64,000 bases of DNA from Ceratodon purpureus. Taxonomy: Eukaryota; Streptophyta; Bryopsida; Pseudoditrichales; Ditrichaceae. Positions 13,499-27,300 of the stretch are shown one piece after another. A program made the translations under genes and the position numbers. Numbering within the stretch: position 1 is the first letter of the stretch; each line of letters starts with the position of its first letter. The notes under the pieces are model-generated. The model saw only the letters and a program-made list of their open reading frames with translations. It searched no databases and was not told the DNA's origin. The stretch covers positions 4,782,988 through 4,846,987 of the forward strand of contig CM026427.1 in assembly GCA_014871385.1 (NCBI GenBank), read 5' to 3'.

Positions 13499-15770
13499 TC
13501 ACTTGTTCTGGTCGGCGAGAATGACATGCTTTGGCACCCGGTCATAGTTTATGCAAGCCAGCAGGGGGTTAAGGCGGGAGCAAACTACGCCAGGAGCCTC
13601 TATGATGTCGATGTCTTCACCCCTGACGCCCGGCGGAGGTGCCCATGTGAAGCAGTGGAGGAGATTCGCTAGCATGAGCTTGTAAACTGGAAGAGCAAAG
13701 TGGATTCCAGGGCATCCTCTTCGGCCCGAAGAGAAGGGCAGGAGATGGAAATCATGGCCATACACGTTTACCTTGGAGTCTTTGAACCTGCTGGGCATAA
13801 ACTGATCGGGATTTTCCCACGCTTTTGGGTCCCTGCCAATGGCGTAAATATTAACGTATGCAATGGTGTTGGCGGGGATGCGGTAGCCACCGACATTACA
13901 TTCCTCGCTGCTGAAGTGGGGGATGGCGAGGGGTGTGGGTGGGTGGAGCCTGAGCGTCTCTTTCACGATGCAGTTGAGGAATGGCAGATTTGCGCAGTCG
14001 GACTCCTCCACCAGTCTATTTCGTCCCACCACAGTGTCCAATTCCGCTTGAACTGCGTGCAGGTCGTGAGGGTGTCGCAGAAGCTCCGTGATGCTCCACT
14101 CCATGGCTGTGGAGAGGCTGTCACTGCCGCCCACAATCAGGTCCTGGGGCGTCCCAATCCGGAGCAATTGGAGGTTAGAAACAGCCACACACTATTGTGA
14201 TGATCTTCCACTTTAACATAGTGCTCATTCTTTGTAGCTGAAAAATTTGAATATAACCTGTGATGTTATTGATTTGATTTCTAGTGGAAAAAATGCCTGA
14301 CAAGAAGCACAACTCAAGATTCTCAATTGAGTTTCGTCTCTTGGGATTCGTTTCTTGGTGCTACTTATTTGTTAGAAGAAAAACATATTAACTTAAAAAA
14401 TCTGATCACTTGGTCAAGGTTTTCAAGAAGCAGCTAGACTTGTTTGCAGGTTTCAAATGCCTGTCTTGGAATGGTTCCAGGTGTGAGTTGTCAAATCCTA
14501 TGCGATTCTAGCGCGAATAGAAACATCCCCCCCTATCCGAGTCATTTAAGTTCTCTTAGGACACCAATCAAGGATTCCTAAGACTTATTGAAATACACAT
14601 TGAACGCTGCAGGGAGCAATAGTTTGGTAAGTGAGAGATCCGCGCGCTCAGTAACGTACTTTCATGAGAAGGACAGGGAAAGGGGAGAGAAGAGAGGGAG
14701 GCAATTGGAAGAAGGTAACTGCACTCACAATAGCAACAGCCATTATGCTCTCATCCGACAAGCCAGCACTGTCATTGGCGACCAAAGAGGCGATGAAGTC
14801 GACCCGATCGTCTTCCTTCTGCTTCATACTCCCCTCCACACTGTGGCTCGTTCTACGGTACTCCTGAATGATGGGGAGCAGAAACCCCTCCTGGTGTGGC
14901 TTCAATCGCTGGAGAGCGCCTTCCACTCCTGCAATCCAAAATTCACAACCCCAACTTTCAGAAATGAATTCAATGCACGTCATGTTACATGAACAATTGA
15001 TGTGCTTTGCAGGTAGAGGTTGGTTGATGAAGAAATTCACCTTGGAGATCGAGCCACCGGAGTGCAGGAATGTAGTCACCGATGTTGAACAACCCCACAA
15101 GCTTCGTAGCAGACTTGACGAAAAACTTGAAGTTTTCAATCTCTCTCGGCGGAACACTTACAACTTCTGAGTCTCCGAACAAGCGCTTGCTAAAAACGAG
15201 TCGCCCCATGAGGTTCAAGCTCGACTTGAACAAGAGGGAGGTTACATTGACCACGGCGTCCGTTTGATGCACCAAATTGGCGAGGAGGACGCGCACCTCC
15301 TCCATCCGGAGGGAAGACAGGAGCTCCACCTTGGACGGGGACAGAAGCTCGTGGGTGTAGATCTTCTTCATACGGACGAAGTGGGCGCCGCTGGAGAACA
15401 CCACGCTGGAGTAGTTGTACCCGAAGTGCTTCCCCGTGGCTAACATGGGGCGAGACGCGAACGCCTGGTCGTGCACCCGGAGCAGCTCCTTGGCCATCTT
15501 GTCGTTGGAGACGATGAGCGTGGGGCGGGAACCCATGCGAAGGAACATGATGGGCCCATACTGCTCGGCCAGAGTGAGGAAGCGTCGGCAAGCGGGAATG
15601 GTCTTCGGTCCCAGCGAGTAGAGCGAGCCCACAATCGGCCATCCCTTCGGCCCTGGCGGTAGCAACGCGTCCACACCCCAGCGAGTCCCAACTAGCAACC
15701 TTCGTAGCAACAAGATCACCGTCGCCACGCACAATGTGAGTACGCCCAGTTGCAGCGAGTACCCTTCCAT
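13499..15770 (-). CDS. cytochrome P450, CYP71-clan (A-type)
   Basis: Membrane-anchored haem monooxygenase. The three-exon model on the minus strand is 15041-15770, 14729-14928 and 13499-14143, phases 1 and 0, giving 524 aa, the usual P450 length. The N-terminus is a hydrophobic ER anchor followed by the proline hinge PPGPKGWPIVG. Other marks are the I-helix VGGSDSLSTAMEW (Ser replaces the usual Thr-rich AGTDT form), ExxR as KETLR, the PxRF region as MPSRF, and the haem-binding loop PFSSGRRGCPG with the cysteine ligand. The start is the ATG giving the anchor directly. Substrate cannot be inferred. The gene looks intact and is not obviously clustered with partners. Confidence 0.92.
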
Positions 15771-18700
15771 GACTATTGCTCACTTCCAATGATACCACTC
15801 TCTCTCTCAAGCTCTAGCGTTCTATTGAAGTGCACTCATCTCCTACTGAACTGTTGAGCTGCATTGAGGCATCAGCTGGGGAAGAAACAATTTGCTTGTC
15901 AGGCAGACACTACACGAACTAGGATATTGAGGTTATGCAGATGTCTAGTGACTGATCAAGCAAAGTGGAGTGGGGAAGAATGAGTCGAGGAGATTTGTGT
16001 GCAGGAGGATCAACTCTCTAAGGAGTGTCTAGAGGAGTGGTATGGAGCGTAGGGGTGTGAAGACATGAGGTTGTCTTATTAAGTGTCTGTCGTAGAGTGG
16101 CGAGATGAGCTTGATAAGGCTACTACAGCAGTTACAACGCAACGAACTCCCAGCTGGTTCTTATGATGACTGTCCTTATAAGGGCTCTACCCCGTCGATC
16201 GTGATTCGTCGACTGCCTGGTTGTATGAGCCCAGTCTACATACCTGCAAAGTCTGTCATCAGTTACCGACGGGACAAGTAAGCATCGAGGTAAAACTTAT
16301 AACTCGGACTAAGCTATGCATATCCTATTCAATTTTCATGATTTACTTCTCCACATCACCTCGGCAACTTACCTTGATACCTTTTCTTCAAAGTCATCTC
16401 AGAGATGTGGGAGCTTTTTTGTTCCCTCACTCCAAAATCCTCATGTCCTGGAGGCTTCCTTTTCTTTAGATATATAATCGCAGTTTTAGTTTTCCATGTT
16501 TCATTGCTGTCATCGTCAAAACGGACTTGCATGAATACATGAAGGTAAACCAACAGTAGAGTCGTCCTTTGCTCTAGACTAGTATGCTACTATACAGTAT
16601 AGCGAGCTCGAAGTCTGCAGTGCTGGAAGCAAATTAAAATGGTATATTTAGCTTGGAATCTAGAATTGCGTAAAAAATATTGGGTTCAGGACTATTCATA
16701 TTCCAGCTTTTGGGATAACTTTGCTTGTACTAATCAATTTGCACTCGATGATGATGATCTAGAGAATTGGGGTTAGTCAAAGAAGTCTGAGGGGAAGAAA
16801 CTCTGGGCTCGTGGTACGGCAAGCAGCCTTCTAGCTGCAATGGGTAACGAACTTTCCCCCCATTCTCAACCACTTGCTCCAATTTCATATTCTCCTGCAG
16901 GGTACCAAACGTCCCTCGCTTCTGTACACACATCTAAGGTAAGCGTATCCAGTATTTCAAACAGTATTAGTAAAACCAACGAGATTTATGTTCTTAGGAC
17001 ATTAAAGGTATAATGTAGTTGAAGGATTTCAGATCTTGTTGCTTTTACTTGAAAACTTTCGGAAATGGATTTTCTTAGCATTCTTCATTTCGACTGTGAC
17101 CCTGATCAATCTGTCCGTGTATTACATTGGCCTGTATGTCCATTACGGTTTCTCAGTATCATAATAGCCACATGGCTGCTAGGCTGCTTTCACTTGTACA
17201 TTCTGCTCTGTAATTGCCCTTATATTATCATATCTTGTCCTACACCAATACAGTGTATTACAGGTCAGTTGGCATCAACCCCAGTGTGAATATATTGCTG
17301 TTCGTCTTTTATAATCTGCCACAGAGCTTTCCGTCACTGTTGATTGATACATTGCAGTGAAGACTGATTTGCAGATAAGACAACAGAGCACTGTTCAGTG
17401 AAAGGTTTGCTAAAATGACCCAAAGATTACCCTGTGTTGGAATCCTTCAGAGGGTCACACACAAGGCCAACTTGATGTTACCTGCACCATGCCACCTTGA
17501 TGATGTTGCCCGCACGTAGCACCTTGGTTATGCAATAATGTTCTTTAACCAGACAATTTGCACCAGATTTACAATAGAGCATCTAGATCAAATATTGTAT
17601 TGGTTTTTTCCTATTCATCATGGTGCATGTTTATTTGGCTAAAGAATGTCGTGGCTGGTTGCACAAAGTCCACCTTGATGATGCTATTGCCTGCATTGAT
17701 GCACTCTCATTATACCTGGGCATCATCATCAAGGTGGCCTTGTGTGGCCCATCACACAAATTAACATCGATATTAAGATATTATTTCTTTTGTCACTCTT
17801 TGGGACAGACTAAGTAGCCACATCGACAGGTAATTGGGAAGCAGGGTTTTTCTCAAGTTGAATGGCATTAAGAGTTCTGCAGCCTGAGGTGTCACTTCTC
17901 TCTCAAGTTGTGAGGTACTATGATTTCCTGATTTGTGCTTTTTGTTCTCATACTGTAAGTGCTCAGGAGTCAGGCCTGGCTTCCGTATGAGAATGTAGTC
18001 ACGTACAACTGTACCAATTCCAGAATATTTCAATGCCTCTACAGAAGCCACTGCAGAGAGTATTAAAATCTATATTATAAAGGGCAAGAAAAGACTCAAG
18101 GAACCTCAGTAGTGGTCCATTGACATTTCCAGAGCTTATATACGGACAACAAATCTGCTCTGTTGTCTGAGCAGGTGGATCCTTTTTCCTTGGTTGCAGT
18201 TTTCTATGAAGCTATCCCATGATGATCTTGTGATTGGGAGCCCACTGAAGTATTTACCATCATTCTGGAATATGTCATACATTTCACTGAATAACTATGG
18301 GTATACTTGCAGAACCAAACTTGGGATACTCCAAAGCTTGTCTGTAGAAATAATACCATAACACCATAGCAGGTTTATTCATAAATGATTCCCAAAAAGA
18401 AATTGTAAAAAATAGAAAATTATGAAGACAAGAAAATAGAAATAGAATAAATTGATTTTTGTGATATTTATTATATCTAAGCCATTTGAGGTTTTATTCA
18501 GTGATTTTTTGCTTAAAAATAAAAATCAAGAAAATCAATTTTTGAGGGGCGAACCTTGTTTTTCCAAAACAAATAATTATTTGTGCGGCAGGGAACCTAC
18601 TATGGTGTCACTGTACTTGGATGTTTAGGTGATGGTAATTCCAGTTGCCGATGTTTGTATCTCTTCTATTGTACAGTAAGCTGGCCCGGCCAAAGCTGCA

Positions 18701-21700
18701 AAGGATGCACTTGTACTAAGCCGTCTTCCAAATGCCAAAATCACATAATTCCTAAGTTCACCGAATTGATTGTTTGAAGAGTTAAGAATTTAATGGATAA
18801 CTTCTGTGAGGGGAACCAGCAAGGATACTGTAAAGCTAACAGCAGACAAAGTCATGCTGAGTTGACATGAAGATATGCTTGTCACTGCAGGTGGACTGTA
18901 AATTTTCACCAACTTATTCAATGTCAAAGCATGGTAACAAGTTGTTTTTTGCAATTTACTGCACATTATTCATGGTCCACTGTTGATGGAAGGTACTTGT
19001 GCGTAGTGAATTGTGGTCTGCAATAGTATCTTGAGCTGGAATAATGAATGCAAAACAGGGCGGCTGCATTGAGATGGGAAACAGATTGCTGCACCTTGTA
19101 GGTTTGAGCGCAAAGTTAAGATGGGGTTGGGTTTGCATGATGATCATTGGTCATTGAACGTCATGATAAAATGAACATGAGTATTGGAATGCAAGCAAAA
19201 ACCACAGTGCTAAGTCTTATCATACATCCACTACCACAATACCTCAGCCAATAGTTGCAGTCAAAACAATTAGTGTTTATGTATTACTCAGAAAAATAGA
19301 AAGTAAAACAATCCACTATGTTGGCCATGGGGTTCACATGCGCTTCATTGGCAAAGTCTACTCTTCATCACATACTCATCAAAATATCATATCAATCCCT
19401 AAAACTATTGAAAAACAAGAATACCAAATATAATTGGTTGTTGAAAATTGGACCATCAATGGAATATAATACATTATGTAATATTAAAGAATTATTTTTG
19501 AAGAAACAATAATTCATCCATATCCTTACTTGGTGGAGTTCTTGTGTGATATTACATAATGTCATAACCCCTAAATTTCCTTGTGTTTTTGAGAGATTGA
19601 ATCCTCAAAACTACACTTTTTACCACTATGCCCTCTTGAAGATATGAAACAAATTTTTCAACTTTTTTTGGAATTTCAACCGTAAGATCTTGTACCTAAC
19701 TCTACTCGGAAGAACTGATCCAAATTTTGACCGTTGGATGTTTTTTATTAGTGAGATCTTAGTGTTCAAAGTTTCAGCAGATATTGTTTTGGGCCTTGGC
19801 CGAGAGGCATGGTGCAAATGGGCCAAAGGGAGACTTGATGAGTATTACTTCAAACATTTTGGTCTTATTTTTTTCCATGTAGCTAACTAGGTTAGGTATG
19901 CTCATGCAAAATTTTAGGGACTCAAAATGCTTTTTAGACCTTCATGCAAATTATTTTGAATAAGAAGGTATAAAATTGACAAAATAGTAAAACATGCATT
20001 ACAAAAACAATTTGTGAGCTAAAGAAAAAGTGAATGGTGAGTAGGTACCTTTATAAATTTTTGATTTCAAAAAATTAAGTTTTAAAAATTCAAAAATCTC
20101 GAATTCCGACAAATTTTTAAAGGAAAATTTCTAAAATTACTAAAAACTTTGAAGCTTGTCTTTGTAAGTTTTGGAGGCTACCTTTGTAAAATCGGCAAAT
20201 TTTTTGACTTGGGTCACTATGGAATTTGAATAGTGATTTGGTTATTAACATATTTCAAATTTTTTTAAGACCTAATTTTAGACTGCCCGTTTTAGACTTG
20301 AAACCTAAAATTTCTAGATGAAGGATCTAAAATTGGAATTTGGCTTCAAATTTTTTACTACATAGACCTCACCATAAAGGGAGCACACAGTAAAAATCTC
20401 AAAAAAAAATATTACTTTTAACCTCCCCATCTAGGCTGCCCAAAATTGCAAAAACCCATTTTGGGTTTTAAGGATAGTTAGGGATTAAACAAACCCCACC
20501 TTACCAAGTTGTCTCTAGGGATTTTTATTGTGTATTAAACTTCCTACATCTACAAACAATATACACATTCAATACCTCAAGCCACTCGGTAGGGTGGCTC
20601 TCTTGTACCAGTAAGTAACCACATTGTTGAATTAGACTCTGTTGAACATCAAAGTAGTTTTCCGGTGATTTTTTACAATGCCCAAAAAGTCACTACCCTC
20701 TGTTTTCCAAGTCCAGAGGCTAGAATCTCTCCACAACATACTTCTAATCCAAGAAGATAGAAAGGTAGTAGTTAATTCCACCGATACTCACACTCTATTG
20801 GTTTGCCAAGGACTTATATCAGAAACAACCCAGGAAAAAGGTCACACAACTCTGGTTTCTCCAACCATAACGTCATCTAAGGAATCATACAAGAAATGAG
20901 AAGAATTATTTCAAAACGGGCTCATCATTGCCACACAAGGTAACCACATTTTGGGTATATCACGGGACTTCACCAATGATAAGGGTGGAGACTATGGAAC
21001 ACTCTGGAGCCTGGCTTAGTTACAATCTCTCTCAAACTACCAAGGGGGGAGATAACACCCTCTTCCATCACCACTCCAAACACTTCCAATTTAATGAATG
21101 CCATCATAAATGGCAAAGGGCTTCCCGGACCCCATCAGGTAGTCAACTTCTACCCATTTCAACCTGTGTAAGGGCTTGAAGCAATCCTGAACTTCACTTC
21201 ACCTTGCTAACTTGGCATACTAATATCTTTAACCACCTCCACTCATACTTAAACAATCAACCACGTGACACTACATTTAAACAATCTAGCAAAACACACT
21301 ATGTATAAGGTAGAACCACCTATTGGCGAACAGCATCCCATAACCGAACCCTATAAATGGCAGCATTCACAAGCAATGCATCACCTATTTCTGTACAAGT
21401 AAGATCCCATTTCTAAATCAAATCCAACACAAGGCACTCATTGATTGGCACTAGTCACCAAAAGGTGAGTTGTCTTTGTGCACGCTTTTAGAAGGGGTCT
21501 ATGTACACATATAGGTGTCTAGCCATACAAAACTCTGAAAATTCATAACTTATTCATATAGAATGAGAAAAATATAATTTCACTTCCATTCTCATATCCT
21601 AGTATTTGCTAATGTGTGCAAAAAAATTCAGCTCATGCAGAGCTTTGCATCAAGGATATTTCCATAAGTGTTCGGAAATAGGTGGTTCCACCTTAGTCAA

Positions 21701-22311
21701 TTAATCTCACACTTCTCCACTTATACAAGCCATGCCTTCACTCTAAACACAAGCAATGAATACAAGACATAAGCAAAGAATTAAACAAAGGCATGAAATG
21801 AAAGCAAGAGTAATGAAATGATTCATAAATAACCCCCTTCCGCGATCATAACACTAGAGTCTATCACATCCGCCGATCGGGCCAATAAACAAAACAATAA
21901 ACTAGTGACTCGTATAGTACCTCGTATAGTACACCGGGGACACTTTTGAGGATAGAATTATCCTTACATAAATGACTCTACTTGAACACAAAAGAAAATG
22001 TAATACATAAACATCAAGACATCACAAAAATAGAAAATAATATTTTTCTTTTTTAATTGTTTTTTTCCTATCCCAAGGGGTATTTAAGTAATTATGGACA
22101 AAACGGTCAATTATGGACTACTTTGCATCATCAGTAGACGTCCAATTCATGTGTTATCCCTCAAATTTAAAGACAAAGATGTCAAATATTTATGAAAAAA
22201 TGCATTCCGCTTACAAGGGATAAAATCATTTGAGTGAATTTTAATATAATGTTGAATAGAGGACATCCAAGTCCCACTGTCATGGCCGAATCTCTCGGCG
22301 AGTGGCTGACT
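15771..22311. other. AT-rich spacer with repeat remnants
   Basis: No gene is supported. The first few hundred bases upstream of 15770 should contain the P450 promoter. A minus-strand open stretch at about 17773-18051, beginning near a possible splice acceptor and reading ASVEALKYSGIGTVVRDYI, might be a relic exon, but I do not recognise it. Short CACCTTGATGATG-like repeats occur at 17490-17720. The rest is A/T-rich with an inverted-repeat structure at 21.3-21.7 kb. Confidence 0.5.
21304..21697. mobile_element. candidate MITE (about 390 bp)
   Basis: About 27 bp at 21306-21333 (TAAGGTAGAACCACCTATT onward) are repeated inverted at 21667-21695 with about three mismatches. A short AT-rich non-coding element bounded by inverted repeats suggests a MITE. 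I could not define a target-site duplication, so the call is tentative. Confidence 0.4.
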
Positions 22312-22312
22312 G

Positions 22313-22352
22313 AGAACCCTAAACCTTAGAAACCCTAAACCCTAGAAACCCT
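22313..22352. repeat. short telomere-like CCCTAAA/CCCTAGAAA tract
   Basis: A few degenerate repeats of the plant telomeric type (CCCTAAA) are interspersed with CCTTAGAAA. It is too short to be a telomere and may be an interstitial relic at the left edge of the mobile-element island. Confidence 0.6.
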
Positions 22353-22639
22353 ATCCTTAGAAATCTATCTGTTCTAATAAAAGGAAATACTTGCTCTGCA
22401 AAATGTGGATCTGTGAAGTGAAGCGGGTGAAGGGAAGATCGTCGGCGACCCGCTGAGTGGACACGACTGCCAGGCATCTCACATTGGGGTGTCCGTCTGT
22501 GAGGACTCCGGAGTCGTCGTTTAGAATGAACAGTATTCACGGTCACAACAAATGGAAGTCCTTTCTAGTCGGCTGGCCGCCGACTAGGAGAGCCAACCTC
22601 TTCCTCACTGAACCGACCTCTGGAATTTGAAATACATAT

Positions 22640-22975
22640 AAAAATGATGAGGAAATAAGTCCTAGTCCTAGTGATAAAAATGATGAGTAAGCTAGTCCTA
22701 GTCGGCTACCAGCCGAGTAGGAGAGTAGGGGCTACTAGTCCTAAAGATGAGTAAATAAGTCCTAGTCCTAAAGATGAGTAAATAAGTCCTAGTCCTAATG
22801 ATGCAAATGATGAGTAAGCTAGTCCTAGTCGGCTACCAGCCGAGTAGGAGAGTAGGGGCTACTAGTCCTAATGATGAGTAAATAAGTCCTAGTCCTAATG
22901 ATGCAAATGATGAGTAAGCTAGTCCTAGTCGGCTACCAGCCGAGTAGGGGAGTAGGGGCTACTAGACTAGGTCGA
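22640..22975. repeat. tandem repeat with TAGTCCTAGTCGGCTACC units
   Basis: Three copies of a roughly 100-127 bp unit contain GTCGGCTACCAGCCGAG (starts 22701, 22828, 22928) together with GATGAGTAAATAAGTCCTAG sub-repeats. The core is another inverted-arm sequence related to the 17-nt palindrome family but with a different centre. Confidence 0.85.
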
Positions 22976-23059
22976 CGTTGGCAATTAGTCGTCCAGAAAA
23001 CCCTAGAGAAGTGGATTACTAGAACGTTTACCAGTTTACTAGACGAACTCCAACTGGAT

Positions 23060-23119
23060 ACTGTAGAAGAAGGTTGCATACTGTAGAAGCAGGTCGCATA
23101 CTGTAGAAGTTAGTCGCAT
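23060..23119. repeat. 20-bp tandem repeat, three copies
   Basis: Units begin at 23060, 23080 and 23100, each ACTGTAGAAG followed by a variable decamer ending in GCAT. They lie just upstream of the ATG at 23141. Confidence 0.85.
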
Positions 23120-23140
23120 ATTGTCCAATATTTTGTCGTT

Positions 23141-23662
23141 ATGGGGAGGCGGGGTAGCAATGTCGGGTATCCATTTGGTCGGGAGACACTGGCTAACCTG
23201 GAGGAGCTCTGGCCATGGTATAGGGCGGTGGTCGCCCGTTCTCGCAACACCGCCATTCCAGCTTTCAAATACATCCCACGCCTTCTGCAGCCAGGTGCGG
23301 AGTGGTTTTGGAGTATTGCTCACAGCATTGAGTTGTTGGAGATCTCTGACGCTTCCGGCATCGCCTTCCCACTGACATTCGAGGAGTCCGAGGAGTCTGA
23401 GGAGTCCGAGAGTGTTGGCAGCGTTCACTTCAGCCACATAGGGGAGGTGTCAACGCAAACCATGTCAACTGCAGGGTGGCTCCGCATTGTTGGCGAAGCA
23501 TATGACAACTTGGAGGGTGCTGGAAGTCGGTGCTCTGGCCAAGATCAGTGGTGCGGAGGGAACGCAAGCCCGCAGTCCACGTATTCGTCGTTTGGATCCG
23601 TGCATCCATCCGTCGATACTGGGTGTGGTGCTGTCCGAGCCAAGTCTACTGCGAAGGACTGA
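23141..23662 (+). CDS. hypothetical protein, 173 aa
   Basis: Open frame from ATG 23141 to TGA 23662 at the left side of the mobile-element island. The product has a Trp-rich first half (LEELWPWYRAVVARSR), an acidic EESEESEESES stretch near residue 85, and a Ser/Gly-rich tail. I do not recognise a family. Its position beside palindrome copies suggests it may belong to the outer element or be a captured fragment. Confidence 0.35.
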   Translation: MGRRGSNVGYPFGRETLANLEELWPWYRAVVARSRNTAIPAFKYIPRLLQPGAEWFWSIAHSIELLEISDASGIAFPLTFEESEESEESESVGSVHFSHIGEVSTQTMSTAGWLRIVGEAYDNLEGAGSRCSGQDQWCGGNASPQSTYSSFGSVHPSVDTGCGAVRAKSTAKD

Positions 23663-24312
23663 TCGCTTCATGGCGTTGGCGACCATATGCAGCTTTTGGG
23701 TTTTTTGGCTTTAGGGTGAATTACTGTGTATTAGAACTGTCCAGCTCGTTTTCAATAGAGCTGCTTCACACACTCGGATAGTTGTAGAATTCATGGTTAG
23801 CGTTTGTTACTGAGGCTTTGGAAGTAGTGGCATCTCTGATGTATACACAATACAAAGTAACATGTAAAGGGCGGAACACTACCGTTGTACTCCGATAAGA
23901 ATATAATGAAATGGATAATTTTTTTTTCCTAGTTTCTCAAAGCGCATAGTGGTTCTACCAATGTTGTGGAAAGCGTCGGCGGGCAGCCGATTAGAGTAAC
24001 AGTGTCCACCGTAAAAATCACAGGCCATACAATATAGACTAGCCTCACAAAGTCACCGTTCATGATGCTTATCTAACATGGTTAGAGGCATCGGCGGACA
24101 GCCGACGACCACCGAAGAAGGAAAAGTAAGGCATCAGAACAACAAATAGAAGACAAAGCGTAATACATGACTAGTATTGGGTCTACGGTAAAATACAATT
24201 CTTATTCGAAGGAATCACAGTGTTTACAATATTCAACTATAACGTTTACAGAGGAAACCATCACTAGCTACATCTTCTACAGCTAAGATCACAATCGTCG
24301 GCGGGCAGCCGA

Positions 24313-27300
24313 CTAGTCTTCCTCCTCGTCATTCCAGTTCATCGAGATTCCATGCGATTCAAAGTTTGCCATGGCAGCAATCACCCCCTCTTCGGATATT
24401 AGATGGGACTTTGGGGGGCCCTCATGCATAATTTTCTTGGTCCTATGAGTGTATACAACGGATTTACACTCCACCCACTCCGCAAGAGTCAACTCCCTTT
24501 CCCACCGTCTTGTCCAGCACTCTCTCGCAACTTTCTTCTTACCTTCCTTCTTGCCCTTCATCGGAGTCCACCATTCAACCTTGAACTTACCGTAATTAGG
24601 ACCAGGCTCTGTTATAACAGGCTCTATCGCCCTACCCATCCAAATGGATAGGTGGTCTTCCTTACACGGACGACAGAACACCCAATCGCCACGTAAAACG
24701 TCACGATATGGGTTAAACACAGACTTCGGCCTAGAGTTTTTCGGACCGCAGAAAGGATAGGGCTCCACCTCATCCTCGTCACCTGGACGAATATCCGGAT
24801 CCGGTATATATTCGTCCTCTGCATCGAATGTGGTGACGTGGTCCCGCTTCCAGTCTGAGATAGGCCAGAATCCTTCCTGTAAGGTGGCGGAATTGGGGGG
24901 CAGTGGCTCGTTGACCTCCTTTAAAATTCGCTCCCAATACAGTACATATGGTAACATGTCTTGTGGGTATTTCTTATCCCGAGCCATGCCAGTTCTCCAG
25001 TACTCAATGTACTTAGATAATCCACTTTTAATGAAATTTCTCTTCTCTGAACACTCCGCTGCCCTTGCCACCTCTTTATCCGCGTTCCTCTTGCCCTCAT
25101 CGACTTCAACACTACCCCATAAGTGCTTATGAGGAACTGGTTTGGGATCACCGACGGGCAAACGTGGTTTACCCTCTTTGTCTGCCCTCCACATTTTCAC
25201 GGGTTTGCCAAGTGGAAGCCATGACGGATCAGTTGCACGCTTCTTGTACCTCATCACGGGCCACCCCGCATCCTCCCCATCCTCCACTACATAAAACTTA
25301 AAAAGATGCATTTCACTGTGACCTTCAATCGCATTACTTCCGTCGTGATGAAAATCAGCAACATAACTTTTGAAGTCTGCCACTTCCTGAACAACCTCTG
25401 GAATAAAGGCAACTGTCTTCTGAGAATCCATGAATGCCTTCATAAGGTCGGCAAGGCAGTATGTGTTCTTTCGCTTAATGAGTTTCAACAGGTGACTAAA
25501 GTGGGCGTCGATGTCCTCATGTGTGTGTCCCACAATCAGGAAACCAACTGTAACTTCCTTGAATATTCGCCTTCGCCTTGAATATTTGCAACGAGCAGAA
25601 TGCTAGAAGAAACCGGTTCTTGTTGTCCTTCGCAAAATTGTCAAGCTGGAGATACAACTTCTTCGGCAAAGGAACAGCAGGCCTACCAGGCAGAGGTGGA
25701 GTGAGTGGTTCATCTCTAGAGGGTGGAATTGAGGGGATGCAACGTGATGATCCATGCATTAGCGCTTCAAAGAATTCATTCTGTGGCGGAGCCTCGAAGA
25801 GTGCTTTTGACTCCCGGATAGGTAGTCTCTCCAAGGCACGGAATACCCTGCACAACGAGGAGATTGTGAAATTTGGGTCTCCTGGCCACAGGGCAGTTGC
25901 ATAGTGTGCATAGGTGCCATCTCCGTGACCGTGAGTCAGCATTCTAGTACAGGAAATCGGAATTTGACCAAGCCCTGCCGTAGCCTTCGTGATACGTTGC
26001 ATCCGGGGGATCGCTGTTTTCGATGTGTCCATCTTATCGTGTATGATGCATAGGAACTCAGTAGGACTCTGTATAGATTGGGTTGTCCATCCGTAATAAA
26101 TGTTGCGACAAGCTCGCTGATAGTTCAAATGCCTGGTCCTATCCTCTGTCAAGCTCTACCACTCGTCCGACCCTCTAGGATACTTGGCAATGAGTTCAAC
26201 GAGGAAGTCACACTCAGTGCACTTGGAGAAATTACTTCCTACCGCCTTGACCTCAACGTTGCGGAAGTACTCCTTCCTCATGCAACTAACGGAGGACTGC
26301 GAAATCGGCTTCGCGTTGCACTGCTCATTGACCTGAATAGCACAGAGTGAGGCCGATCAGTTGGCAAGTTCGTCATCCAGTCGGCGGGCAGTCGACGATA
26401 GTAATCACTACAATTCAATAAACTATCCAAAGTGAAAGAAGATGAGGAGGAACTTACGGCGTTGGCCATTTTGCGCATGTGATTCCAGTTCATCGCAGAT
26501 GGGAGTACTTTGAGCGCGGCCACTCTCTTCTTGCCAATCATCCGAAACTCATTGGGCATTTGGTCGGCATTCTCATTAACGATAGTGGTCAACGTCGCGC
26601 GGGCCTCGATTGTGTGAATCTGGGGACGATGTACTCCGGAATTTCCGTGACTCCCATTGACACGGCCACTTTGCGCCGAAGCCTTGTAGCTGTAGTACGC
26701 GGATTTTGATACTCCGTGAATGATATACCACGCCACTTCACATACGTCAACATTCGCAAGAGTAACATAGAGCTTCCGCTTGCCGGGTACAGTATGTAAG
26801 TGCCCTTGCACAGCGAAGGACATCTCTCGCCTCGCCTCAAATGTTGTTGCGTAAAATCTACGACGAATACGCACAGTATCTTCCCATCTAAAAGTCTGGC
26901 AACATCGGTCCTTGCAACACCGCTTTGAGCTCACTAAGCGGCATTCAGTAGGGACGACCATTCGACGAAGCTTAGTAGAGGAGACGTCATCTTTTTCGCG
27001 AACTTTCCTCCTCACCGATTGATAGGCATTCTTCGGGACACCATCCAGACCATCGTCCGCGTCGGCGTCTGCTAAATTCTCGGAGCAGTAAGTAATTATA
27101 TCAGAGAGAAGGTGACCCCCTTCTAAGCGAGTGTGAGTCAGACGCCATCTGAGAGTTGTCATCTGCAGATGATCGTCTTCAGAGACGAAGAGAACCCCAA
27201 CCTCTGTATCCTTTAGGACTTCATCATCACATGCCTCGTCCGGTAAACATACTTGAATCATTGCTCTACCACGGACTGATAGGTCATCATTAAGAAGTTC

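Noticed and set aside
17773-18051. A 92-codon minus-strand exon-like frame
   Set aside because: It has a plausible acceptor but no partner exons and no recognisable family, so it was not annotated as a gene.
22313-22352. Telomere or chromosome end
   Set aside because: Only a few degenerate CCCTAAA-like units, with unique sequence continuing on both sides.
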